DNA of 64,000 nucleotides, taken from positions 1,038,001 through 1,102,000 of the forward strand of contig OY540818.1 of NCBI GenBank assembly GCA_961205875.1. Direction: 5' to 3'. The stretch is from Sialis fuliginosa. Lineage: Eukaryota > Arthropoda > Insecta > Megaloptera > Sialidae. The position numbers were made by a program, and so were the translations under genes. The notes under the pieces were generated by a model. That model did not search any database. It was not told the origin of the DNA and worked only from the letters and a program-made list of their open reading frames with translations. Below, one piece after another: positions 1 through 9,865 of this stretch (its first letter is position 1; each line of letters opens with the position of its first letter).

Positions 1-889
1 AGGAAAAAAAACACCTTATCTCACATAGGAATCGAGTTATTTACGATTTTGTATAATAAATAAAAAAAAAGGAATACTTATTTATTTCACCCCCTATTCA
101 AATATGAAGAGTTTTAATAAGTTTTATTCGATCCGGCGGGAGAAATACTACGGGGTTGGGGATTTTAGGGGTAAGACAACCCCCTATTCCGCATATGAGC
201 CGTGATATTTACGTTTTTGTATAATGAATAAAAGGAAACAAATTTAATATTTCACCCCGTTTCATATATGAATAGTTTTAATTTGTTTTATTCGATCGGG
301 TGGGGGGGGGATACCACTTTTTTGGGTAACGGTTATTTAACCCATTAAGGACCAAAATAACAATTTTTTTCGTCAATCTTTGAGCTCCAAACTCATTAAG
401 AATAACGGAAGTAATATAAATAAAAGTCTTGTATTTTACTATTTTCGAGTGTGCTCTTTCGATTTCCGGGTTCAAAATTGCATTTTTATGGCTCTGAAAA
501 AAATATGGCGGATTTTAAGTCGAAAAGTATCAAAAAATAAGAGATTTTGTATTTTCACTTTTTTTTCGAGTCGAAAGAGTATCAGAATTGAATTGAAACT
601 ATGATCAACGGTGATCGGAGGTGTCAGAGTTTAAGAAAACATTTTTTTTTCTCACCTTAAACCATTTTAAACTCACCAAAATGGTAAAAATAATAAAAAA
701 ATTTGTAAAGTTCAGATTTTTTTGTATTATTCTGCGATAATCATGCTTTTATGAGCTACTTATAATAAAAGTGAAATTCTATGTTAGATACACTATTACA
801 GTAAATATTTTCACTCATTCCCCGTTTTTAATTCAATATGGTGGGGATAAAAATTAAAAAATCATAATTTTTTTCGGAATTTTTAGTGA

Positions 890-1096
890 TGAGACTTTAT
901 AAACTACATGTTTTATATCTTTCAGTCATATTCAAATTACTGTGTACATTTTGGGGTGCTTTTTTATTGAGTCCCCTTGCCTCTCACTGATAGCTGACTT
1001 ATTTTAGTGTTTGTTTTTGAAACACATCGCAAAATCTCGTCACATTCCTCACACATTATTCTAGTTCTTATTAGACAATTTGAACAAGCTTACAAA
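890..1096 (-). pseudogene. Decayed copy of Cys-rich transposase-like C-terminus
   Basis: A degenerate copy of the short ORF described at 11060-11375. The codons around the CxxC motifs are recognisable on the minus strand, but frame and length changes relative to the other copies interrupt it near 975. It ends at the deletion junction near 1095. Confidence 0.4.
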
Positions 1097-1315
1097 AATA
1101 AAAAGAATTTCGATGATATTTGGTCAAAAGTAATTTTAATGTCTAATATTTGAGAAATAAAAAAAAAGAATTTTTAATTTTCATTGAAGAAGATAAAAAA
1201 AATAATTCGGGCAAGACATAAGTACACGAGTGTAGGTATGCCATAAGGGTTCCGAAGTACGTACTACGTGAAATGTTTGGAACCACTTACGGGTGCATTT
1301 TTAAGTAAAAGTTAA

Positions 1316-2100
1316 AATATAAAAAAATGTCAAGTTCTACTAATTGAGATCTATATTTTGACATACCACATGCCTAGATATCAAAATAAAAAATTCTATG
1401 ACGCCCCTCCATATAATTCTAAAATTTAAAATTATATTGTTGACTTTAGTATTTGTCGTTGGTAGTCCCACCAAAGCCTCGTTACCAATTTTTTTCAGAT
1501 TTTTTGAGCCGGTAGTTACAGAGTTAGAGGGAGGGGGGACAAAATAAAACACTGCATTTAGCCCCCTACAGGCGCCATTTTTGAGTTAGAAAAAAATAAA
1601 AAATATGGTCATGTTCTACGAATTGAGATGTACATTTTGACATACCTACCACATGCCTAGATATGAAAATAAAATTTTTTAATTCTCTTACACCCCTCCC
1701 TATTATTCCAAAATTTAAAATAATATTGTTGACTTTAGTATTTGTCGTTAGTAGTCCCACCAATACCTCGTTACCAAATTTTTTTCAGATTTTTTGAGCC
1801 GGTAGTTACAGAGTTAGGGGTGGGGGGGGGGGGGGGCAAAATAAAATACTGCTTTTAGCCCCCTATAGGCGCCATTTTAGAGTTAGAAAATAAATAAAAA
1901 TATGGTCAAATTCTACTAATTGAGATGTACATTTTGACATGACACACGTCTTGGTATACAATTTTTTTTGGTTTTTGCTTTAAAGCCCCCTACAGGCACC
2001 ATTTTTGATTTAGAAAAAAATAGAAAAAAGGTCAAATTCCGCTTGTTTGGTTATACATTTTAACGTGCCACATGCCTTGGTATAAAAAAAATATTTTTTT
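1316..2100. repeat. Tandem satellite, ~290-300 bp monomers
   Basis: Two full monomers (about 1316-1605 and 1606-1905) and shortened ones follow. Each has an 'attgagat..acattttgaca' segment, an AT-rich segment with 'ttgactttagtatt', the phrase 'gagccggtagttaca', a poly-G run and 'ggcgccattttt'. The same monomer family recurs inside the composite at about 6290-7010, 12600-13280 and 14570-15270, so it is internal to the element. Poly-G and poly-A lengths vary between copies. Confidence 0.8.
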
Positions 2101-2921
2101 TACCTAGCTTTAGCTCCTTATTGCCCCCCTTGAAAAATTATTTATTCAATAAATTTGTACATATTTTACTAGAGGGTGTCATTTTACATATTCAGTAAAA
2201 ATTTCAAGTTTCTAGCTGATATAGTTTACGAGCTATTTGGCTTTGAGTGAAAAGGACGGACGGAAGGACGAACGACAAAGTGACATTAATAGGGTTTCTT
2301 CGGAACCATAAAAACTTATTTTGTATATATTGTTATATGTAATATGTATCGGTCCACAATCCATATTTTATGTTTAAAGCAATGTAGATACAAAAAACCG
2401 CAGAACCATATTTTTAGTTTTGATATATTTTTATATTAATTTGAAATGAATAAAACGATCAATCTAATTTTAATTATACATATCATCAGTAATGTAACAT
2501 CGCGTCACAAATTTAAATTTCTTACAACTTATAAAAACCTACTTTAAAGCAAAAATCTATTATATTATTGATAGCAGCAATTATCTCAAATAATTTTAAC
2601 ATTACATATTTTTTTTGTTTTATTTAAAAGAAAAAGATAATAAGTAACGAATAATTTCTTGCAACGTTTTTGTTGCCTTTGTATCACGTATCAGCCGACT
2701 TAAAATAATGTAAACAAGACGTTCGTAAATCATTTTAGATGGGCGGAACTTAGAATCTGACGATTTAGTAGAGTCGAAAACCAAATATTTCATATGTATA
2801 ATTAATAATTTTTTCAATAGATACCAGCACTTCCTGGGGCTCAAATAGTGCATGGTTCATATATCTACTGCGTTTCAGCTCTCCCGTATACGTTGTTTCT
2901 CTTGTTATTCTTTACTCAATG

Positions 2922-3321
2922 TCGTAACTGATTATGAATCTCGATTCATCAAGTACAAAATACATCGAAACACATTTATACCAATTATTCACAGAATACA
3001 ATAGAAGTTAAATCTGGCAATGCTGCAAGATGCTAAGAATTACTCAGAATAAAAGAAAATATACAAACGGATGCTTATGATGCGGTAAACTTAATGGTAT
3101 ATCTTAGGTCGCTAAATGGTTGTTAATGAAAGGAGTCTAAAAAGCAATGAATGAAATAAAAAAAATGAATTTTGACTTTTTTTGAAACAAAATGTCATAT
3201 TTGTGAAGCATTGATCCTCCTCTTTAATATACTTCAAAAATTTTAATTCTAGTCCAGCCCGTTCAAATGACGCGAAATCTTTGGTTTATGAAAGGATGCT
3301 AGTTTGATAGTGTGATTTAAA
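2922..3321 (-). repeat. Inverted 400-bp fragment of repeat R
   Basis: This stretch is the reverse complement of 4365-4764 and has the same 400-bp length. It starts where the 31-bp-end element was inserted (after 2921) and ends at the (TA)n next to PLE1. R was therefore arranged head to head around a (TA)n tract, into which PLE1 then went. Confidence 0.85.
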
Positions 3322-3335
3322 TATATATATATATA

Positions 3336-4244
3336 TTCAAGAGACACAACATTAGAACGGTCTTCAAGACTCACCAGAAACTAGCTCACATGGTCAATTC
3401 CGGAAAAGAGAAGATCCATCTTGAAGAAAAAGGAGTTTACGAAGTTCCCTGTGGTAACTGCAATCAAGTCTACGTAGGACAAACAGGACGTAGAATCTCC
3501 AACAGAATCCAGGAACACACCCTAGCAGTGAACTACAAAGTTCTATCCAACTCCCTGGCCAAACACGCTTCCGACAATCAACACAACATTGACTTCCAGC
3601 ATACAAGAAAACTCGCCAATGAAGACCGTATGCTACCCCGTATTATCAAGGAGGCCATAGAAATTGAAATAAGACCACACGTCATGAACAATCGAGATGA
3701 CGGCCAAAGGTTACCTCCCGCATGGAAACCACTCCTGGTGAAGTACAAAATACACAACACACACGACACAAACAACAACAACAACTACACTCCTGCACGA
3801 GACCAGTCACCCGAACGACCCCTACAAGTGCAAGATCCACCCACACACCGTGTTACAACATCACAAGTAAGAAACAAAGCCACCACCGACATACAGACAC
3901 TCCAGGAAAATAAACAAGTACGGGATTCTCCACCACGGCGGGTTACCAGATCCCAAATGAGGGTTACGCAACCCACCACAGACTGTACAAACACCAAGAT
4001 CACAGACGTCACCAACATACGTAATCCTCCACAACAACGCATTACCAGATCCCAAACAAGAGTTACGCAACGTAACACGCAAGACACAAACACGAACACT
4101 ACTGACGTCATCAACACCACAACACGTGACGCTACACCGACCAATCAGAACATCGCTCGACTAGTATATAAGCGAGAGCAAACGCACAAAACGGTAGTCA
4201 GTCGACAAACGAAGTTCAAAGAACCCAGTTTAGACCAGACCTGA
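3336..4244 (+). CDS. Penelope-like element PLE1, C-terminal part with GIY-YIG endonuclease (5'-truncated)
   Basis: The open frame starts directly at the (TA)n border (TTC at 3336; first Met at 3390) and ends at TGA 4242-4244. Numbering from the Met, it shows the endonuclease core GVYEV (15-19), CGNC (21-24) and YVGQTGR (28-34), with conserved Arg and His near 39-43. The part before the Met (FKRHNIRTVFKTHQK) matches the linker that normally follows the reverse transcriptase of Penelope-like elements, so the RT is missing. From about residue 112 the protein is an unusual Thr/Asn/Gln-rich tail with repeated RVTRSQ-type segments. Base composition is clearly more GC-rich than the surroundings, which suggests a recent arrival. 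GIY-YIG nicks DNA in this retroelement class. The copy is dead on arrival for lack of RT, though the remaining frame is open. Confidence 0.88.
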   Translation, partial: FKRHNIRTVFKTHQKLAHMVNSGKEKIHLEEKGVYEVPCGNCNQVYVGQTGRRISNRIQEHTLAVNYKVLSNSLAKHASDNQHNIDFQHTRKLANEDRMLPRIIKEAIEIEIRPHVMNNRDDGQRLPPAWKPLLVKYKIHNTHDTNNNNNYTPARDQSPERPLQVQDPPTHRVTTSQVRNKATTDIQTLQENKQVRDSPPRRVTRSQMRVTQPTTDCTNTKITDVTNIRNPPQQRITRSQTRVTQRNTQDTNTNTTDVINTTTRDATPTNQNIARLVYKREQTHKTVVSRQTKFKEPSLDQT

Positions 4245-4270
4245 AGATGGCCGATAGGATTCGACCGAAA
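4241..4270 (+). ncRNA. Hammerhead ribozyme core motif (PLE1)
   Basis: CTGAAGA (4241-4247) fits the CUGANGA box. It is followed by a possible stem II (GG/CC and CGA/UCG with one C-A mismatch, loop UAGGAU) and GAAA (4267-4270). Hammerhead motifs are established for Penelope-like elements. The TGA stop of the GIY-YIG frame lies inside the CUGANGA box. Stem I, stem III and the cleavage triplet were not modelled. Confidence 0.6.
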
Positions 4271-4321
4271 CGTCGTCAAGAGGACAACTTGGAGCGCGGT
4301 GCTACCCGGAAGTCATCACCA

Positions 4322-4323
<2 letters not shown>

Positions 4324-4364
<41 letters not shown>
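4324..4364. repeat. (TA)n microsatellite between PLE1 and R copy 1
   Basis: About 20 TA units with no interruption. This is one of the (TA)n tracts that bound every Penelope copy and every R, S and T unit in the window. Confidence 0.95.
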
Positions 4365-4368
<4 letters not shown>

Positions 4369-5584
4369 AATCACACTATCAAACTAGCATCCTTTCATAA
4401 ACCAAAGATTTCGCGTCATTTGAACGGGCTGGACTAGAATTAAAATTTTTGAAGTATATTAAAGAGGATGATCAATGCTTCACAAATATGACATTTTGTT
4501 TCAAAAAAAGTAAAAATTCATTTTTTTTATTTCATTCATTGCTTTTTAGACTCCTTTCATTAACAACCATTTAGCGACCTAAGATATACCATTTAGTTTA
4601 CCGCATCATAAGCATCCGTTTGTATATTTTCTTTTATTCTGAGTAATTCTTAGCATCTTGCAGCATTGCCAGATTTAACTTCTATTGTATTCTGTGAATA
4701 ATTGGTATAAATGTGTTTCGATGTATTTTGTACGTGATGAATCGAGATTCATAATCAGTTACGATTATTTTAAGTCGATATTTTTAATATTTTAATTTTT
4801 TTATTTTCTAATGGAACAAATGATTTTAGTATTTTATTTTAATTATGTATATGATGTTTATGCTTTCTTTATATTTTGTTTGATATTAAAAAATAACAGG
4901 TGTAAATATTTTGTTTAACAAATTAAATCAACTAATGTTCTTTAATAATAACCATTTTATTAAATTTTTCAATTGTAATATTGCATGTTGTGTTAAATAT
5001 TAATAATATATAAAATAATTCACCTCTGAAAAAAGTATTAAGATCAAAAAAATTCATCAATGTCAATAAACTTTTTTTTTATCAAGATAATAAAAAATAT
5101 ACAGCATAGGTATCAGATATTTTAACACTAAATTTAATTACATATTCTGTACTTTGAAAATCTAACATTTATAAAGTTTGTTATTATAAAATAATACACA
5201 AATATTATAAATAAAATTTGTTTTTATAATTCACCGCCGTCGGCTACTGTAAATTGTTTTACGAAACTATAAAAACAGCTGCATTTAAGAAATAAATGTT
5301 AAGATATAACATTTTAAATATACATACTGATTACTGAACTAAATTATTAACAAATAACCGAGTCTTTTTCTTATAATTAAATAAAATAAATATATTATAA
5401 CAAACACGGTTATCAAGTCACTGAAAATCACCAAACACTTTTTTTTAGAATTATTTATGTACAAAACAATATACTTATTTATATAATAATAATATAATAA
5501 AACACTTTGACATTTATATAACACATTCCCTACTTTGAAAATCTTATATTTAAAACACTAATCAATTAAAATAATTAATTAAAC
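4365..5584 (+). repeat. Repeat R copy 1, segment a
   Basis: Starts TTTAAATCACACTATC after (TA)n and is near-identical to 47884-49094 and 62544-63758. Only short AT-rich ORFs occur here and no gene is supported. R resumes at 18091 after a 12.5-kb insertion. Without the insertions and their target duplications, R copy 1 sums to about 5,674 bp, against 5,679 bp for the intact copy at 47884-53562. Confidence 0.9.
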
Positions 5585-7019
5585 CATTGAGTAAAGAATA
5601 ACAAGAGAAACAACGCAATGTATTTTGATGAAACGGGGACGATGTTCCAAGCTCTAGATGGCAGCACTCAAGCCATCTTACAATCGGAACTTGAACTAAC
5701 TTATTATCCAAGATACAAAATTATCCGTCCCGTACCCCTCGCTTGACAGCACACTAAGCTTAAGCTCCGCCTTTACCCAAACCAGTTTAATATATGTATT
5801 ACTAGTTTCTGTTCATGTAAATGTAAACATCGAAGCGGCGGCTTAACTATTTCACACATTGTGACTTGTGATTCGTACTATTATTTTATTTTTAACCTTC
5901 TGTCGGGCGCGACTGATCTATTTGATACATTTCTAACATGAATATGTATTTATATGTAATTGAAAAAGTTATGTTAGTAGTTGGAAAAATTATTGGTATA
6001 ATAAATGTATTATTAAAATTAAAATAATGAACAAACTCTTTTTTAGGGTTCCGATGAAACCCTATTAATCTCACTTTGTCGTCCGTCCGTCCGTCATTTT
6101 CAGTCAAAGCAAAATATCTCGTTAACTATATAAGCTAATAACTTGAAATTTTTACTGAACATGTAAAATAATGCCTTCTAGTAAAATATGTACTTTGTTG
6201 AAAAAATAATTTTTCAGGGTTGACGCTAAGGAGAAGTTAGGTAAACAAAATATTTTTTTTATATCAAGGCATATGTGGCACGTTAAAATGTATAACCAAA
6301 CCAGTGGAATTTGACGCTTTTTCTTATTTTTTTTAAAATCAAAAATTGCGCCAGCAGGGAGCTTTAAAGCAAATCAAAAAAAAAAAAACAATTCTATATC
6401 AAGACGTGTGGGGTATCAAAATGTAGATTTCAATAAGTAAAATTTGACCCTATTTTTCTAACTCAAAAATAGTGCCAGCAGGAGGCTAAAAGCAGTTTTT
6501 AATTTTGCCCCCCCCCCCCCCCCCCCCTCTACCTCGGTAACTACTGGTTCAAAAAATCTGCAAAAATTTGGTAACGTGGCTTTAGTGAGACTACCAACGA
6601 CAAATACTAAAGTCAATAATATCATTTTAAATTTTGGAATAATAGGGACGGGTGTCAGAATTTTTAATTTTCATATCTAGGCATGTGGGTTATCGAAATA
6701 TAGATCTCAATTAGTAGAATATGACCATATTTTATTTTTTTTCTAACTCAAAAATGGCGCCTATAGGAGACTAAAAGTAATATTTTATTTTGTCCCCCCC
6801 CCCCCTCTAACTTTGTAACTACTGGCTCAAAAAAACTGAAAAAAAATTGGTAATGAGGCTGTGGTGAGACTACCTAAGATAAATACTAAAGTCAACAATA
6901 TAATTTTAAATTTTGGAATAATAGGGAGGGACGTCATAGAATTTTTTATTTTTATTTTCATATATAGTAGGCATGTGGGGTGTCAAAATATAGATAACAA
7001 TTAGTAGAATTTATTTTTA

Positions 7020-7560
7020 TTTATACTAATATTATAAATGCGAAAGTGTGTCTTATATTCTGAAGAAGGACATGGGCAACATAGTCTCCCGAAAAAACAA
7101 CACCTAAAGGATTGCAAGGGGGTGGAAAAGTTTGTATGGAAAAAAATTGTTTGGTCATTAATATTTCACCCCCTGTTATTTATTCAGGGTTGTAATTGGT
7201 TTCATTCTATCCGGCGGAAAAAATACCACGAGGGTTGGGGTTTTAGAAGGAAAAAAAACACCTTATCTCACATAGGAATTGAGTTATTTACGATTTTGTA
7301 TAATGAATGAAAAAAAAGGAATATTTCACCCCCTATTCAAATATGAAGAGTTTTAATTAGTTTTATTAGATCCGGCGGGAGAAATACTACGGGGTTGAGG
7401 ATTTTAGAGGTAAAACAACCCCCTATCACGCATATGAGCCGTGATATTTACGTTTTTCTATAATGAATAAAAGGAAACAAATTTAATATTTCACCCCCTT
7501 TCATATATGGATAGTTTTAATTTGTTTCATTCGATCGGGGGGGGGGGGGGGATACCACTT
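7020..7560 (+). repeat. Helitron-like internal monomers in U1
   Basis: Starts with 'actaatattataaatgcgaaag', the 5' signature also seen at the genuine Helitron at 34526. Three ~150-180-bp monomers follow, each with 'ttcaccccct', 'atccggcgg', 'gaaatactacgggg' and 'ataatgaat'. No CTAG terminator is present, so these are truncated pieces. Matching stretches lie at 1-300, 12000-12600 and 15290-15830. Confidence 0.6.
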
Positions 7561-8125
7561 TTTTGGGTATCGGCTATTTAACCCATTAAGGACCAAAATA
7601 ACAATTTTTTTCGTCAATCTTTGAGCTCCAAACTCATTAAGAATAATGGAAGTAATATAAATAAAAGTAATGTATTTTACTATTTTCGAGTGTGCTCTTT
7701 CTATTTCCGGGTTCAAAATTTCATTTTTATGGCTCTGAAAAAAAAATATGGCGGATTTTAAGTCGAAAAGTATCAAAAAATAAGAGATTTTTTATTTTCA
7801 CTTTTTTTTCGAGTCGAAAGAGTATCAGAATTGAATTGAAACTATGATCAACGGTGATCGGAGGTATCAGAGTTTAAGAAAACATTTTTTTTCTCACCTT
7901 AAACCATTTTAAACTCACCAAAATGTTAAAAATAATAAAAAAAATTGTAAAATTAAGATTTTTTTTGTATCATGCTTTTATGAGCTACTTATAATAAAAG
8001 TGAAATTCTATGTTAGATACACTATTACAGTAAATATTTTCACTCATTCCCCGTTTTTAATTCAATATGGTGGGGGTAAAAATTAAAAAATCATAATTTT
8101 TTTCGGAATTTTTAGTGATAAGACA

Positions 8126-8446
8126 TTATAAACTACATGTTTTATATCTTTCAGTCATATTCAAATTACTGTGTACATTTTGGGGTGCTTTTTTATTGTG
8201 AGTCCCCTTGCCTCTCTCTGATAGCTGACTTATTTTAGTGTTTGTTTTTGAAACACATCGCAAAATCTCGTCACATTCCTTACACAATATTCTAGTTCTT
8301 ATTGGACAATTTGAACAAGCTTTCAATGTTTCAAGCCGAGATTTTACGTGTGGTTTTCGACGTTTCAGCTTACCTTTTAGAATGTAATGTTTAGTAATAG
8401 AAATCGTGAAATCTTTTATTCCAATTTTTTTTCATTGCTTCAAATC
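8126..8446 (-). pseudogene. Cys-rich transposase-like C-terminal fragment (U1 copy)
   Basis: Same frame as the copy at 11060-11375, with a few substitutions (for example the DEIL for DEIF change). It is open from the Helitron-like border to a stop at 8126-8128. See the 11060 entry for the motif reading. Confidence 0.4.
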
Positions 8447-9353
8447 CATACTAATATTACAAATGCGAAAGTGTGTTTGTCTGTTTTTTTTACCATTTCA
8501 CGACTAAACCGATGAACCGATCTTCATGAAATTTGGCTGGAAGATAGCTTGCATCCTGAAGAACGACATATGCTACTTTGTATCCCGAAAAATGTATTAG
8601 ATAAAAAAATGGGTGTGTAAAATTTGACCTGTTTATCGATTATCATACAAAAATTTGTATTATCTATAGGTATGTATTATTTACCTAACCGAACTTAAAA
8701 AATTGTAAATATTTCGGCTCCTATGCGAGAGAGGGTACTTCCCCATAGTATTTTTCCCGCCGGATCGAATGAAAATAATTACGACTCTCCATACGCGACA
8801 GGGGATGCAATATTAAATTATTATTTTTTCTGTTTTTCTTTATATGTAGAAACATTCCAGCCGTCGCGTCGGCCTAAAAAAAGGATTTTTAATTCTTCAA
8901 AATATCAAAAAAATGTACATAAATAATAAAAATTTCGATGATATTTGGTCAAAAGTAATTTTAATAAATAATATTTGAGAAATAAAAACAAAAGAATTTT
9001 TAATTTTCATTGAAGAAGATAAAAAAACTTATTTTGTATATATTATTATATGTAATATGTATCGGTCCACAATCCATATTCTATGTTTAAAGCAATGTAG
9101 ATACAAAAAACCGCAGAACCATATTTTTAGTTTTGATATATTTTTATATTAATTTGAAATGAATAAAACGATCAATCTAATTTTACTTATTATATCATCA
9201 GTAATGTAACATCGCGTCACAAATTTAAATTTCTTACAACTTATAAAAACCTATTTTAAAGCAAAAATCTATTATATTATTAATAGCAGCAATTATCTCA
9301 AATAATTTTAACATTACATATTTTTTTTGTTTTATTTAAAAGAAAAAGATAAT

Positions 9354-9613
9354 GGTAGTTTTCCAATTACCGCACAAGAGCGCATAATGCGACATTGTGC
9401 GCAGCATCGAGTGTTCCATCGTCGGCAACGCCTCGCACAGACGAGCACTAAGAAAAGCTCTGCTTGCTGGTGTAATGCGCAAGTGATGCCAATAAGTTAA
9501 CATAAAATTTATAGATGTCGTCTTTGAAAACTAATCTGTTTCAACTAAACCTCTGCTAATGCGACATTATGCGGCACTGAGTCGCACTGTGCTCCCGTAA
9601 TTGGAAAACTACC
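9354..9613. mobile_element. 260-bp Harbinger-like MITE
   Basis: Perfect 17-bp terminal inverted repeats GGTAGTTTTCCAATTAC...GTAATTGGAAAACTACC. It is flanked by a 3-bp duplication AAT. The homologous sites near 2640, 10145 and 17622 lack the insertion and read GATAATAAGTAACG. It is far more GC-rich than its surroundings and has internal repeats of AATGCGACATT. A 3-bp duplication and no coding capacity fit a PIF/Harbinger-type MITE; the family call is inferred. Confidence 0.8.
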
Positions 9614-9865
9614 AATAAGTAACGAATATTTCTTGCAACGTTCTTTCCGCCTTTGTATCACGTATCAGCCGACTTAAAATAATGTAAACAAGACGTTCGT
9701 AAATCATTTTAGAAGGGCGGAGCTTAGAATCTGACGATTTAGCAGAGTCGAAAACCAGATATTTCATATGAATAATTAATAATTTTTTCAATAGATACCA
9801 GCACTTCCTGGGGCTCAAATAGTGCATGGTTCATATATCTACTGCGTTTCAACTCTCCCGTATAC

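Larger units (their letters stand above)
1..2921. mobile_element. Partial copy of the 31-bp-end satellite-rich element (left side outside window)
   Basis: The right terminus is the 31-base end CGTTGTTTCTC...TTTACTCAATG (2891-2921), the same end as on the composite at 5585-18090. It is followed directly by TCGTAAC of an inverted R fragment. The interior matches the composite unit (1-1090 like 7241-8325; 2310-2890 like 9027-9860), but lacks the ~600-bp Helitron-like block at 8330-8930 and has an extra ~1.1 kb of tandem satellite (1205-2310). No intact gene is visible. A 7-bp target duplication, TCGTAAC, is predicted on the left side outside the window. Confidence 0.75.
3322..4322 (+). mobile_element. 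PLE1, 5'-truncated Penelope-like retroelement in (TA)n
   Basis: Bounded by (TA)n at 3322-3335 and 4324-4364, with R sequence in opposite orientations outside. It contains the GIY-YIG frame, a hammerhead core at the stop codon and a short 3' tail ending near 'catcaccagca'. Truncation at the 5' side is typical of target-primed retroelement insertions. Confidence 0.8.
5585..9865 (+). repeat. Composite body U1
   Basis: Begins with the 31-mer plus a ~120-bp cap (to about 5731). Next come a segment with 'gtccgtccgtccgtcatttt' near 6080, satellites (6290-7010), Helitron-like monomers (7020-7560), the Cys-rich transposase remnant (8126-8446) and a second Helitron-like 5' fragment (8446-8930). It ends ...CTCTCCCGTATAC at 9865 without its own outward 31-mer. 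Confidence 0.8.

Noticed and set aside
3394..4144. Antisense ORFs over PLE1, up to 119 residues
   Set aside because: Shadows of the GC-richer GIY-YIG coding frame on the opposite strand.
5339..5524. 61-residue hydrophobic ORF MLYKCQSVLLYYYYIN... (also 48858, 50026, 63518)
   Set aside because: Repeated because R is repeated; the frame is disrupted in some copies and its composition matches AT-rich non-coding DNA.
7038..7310. 90-residue ORF, repeated exactly at 15302-15574
   Set aside because: It lies across Helitron-like monomers; its identity comes from duplication of the composite bodies, and the U2 copy is scrambled. No domain.
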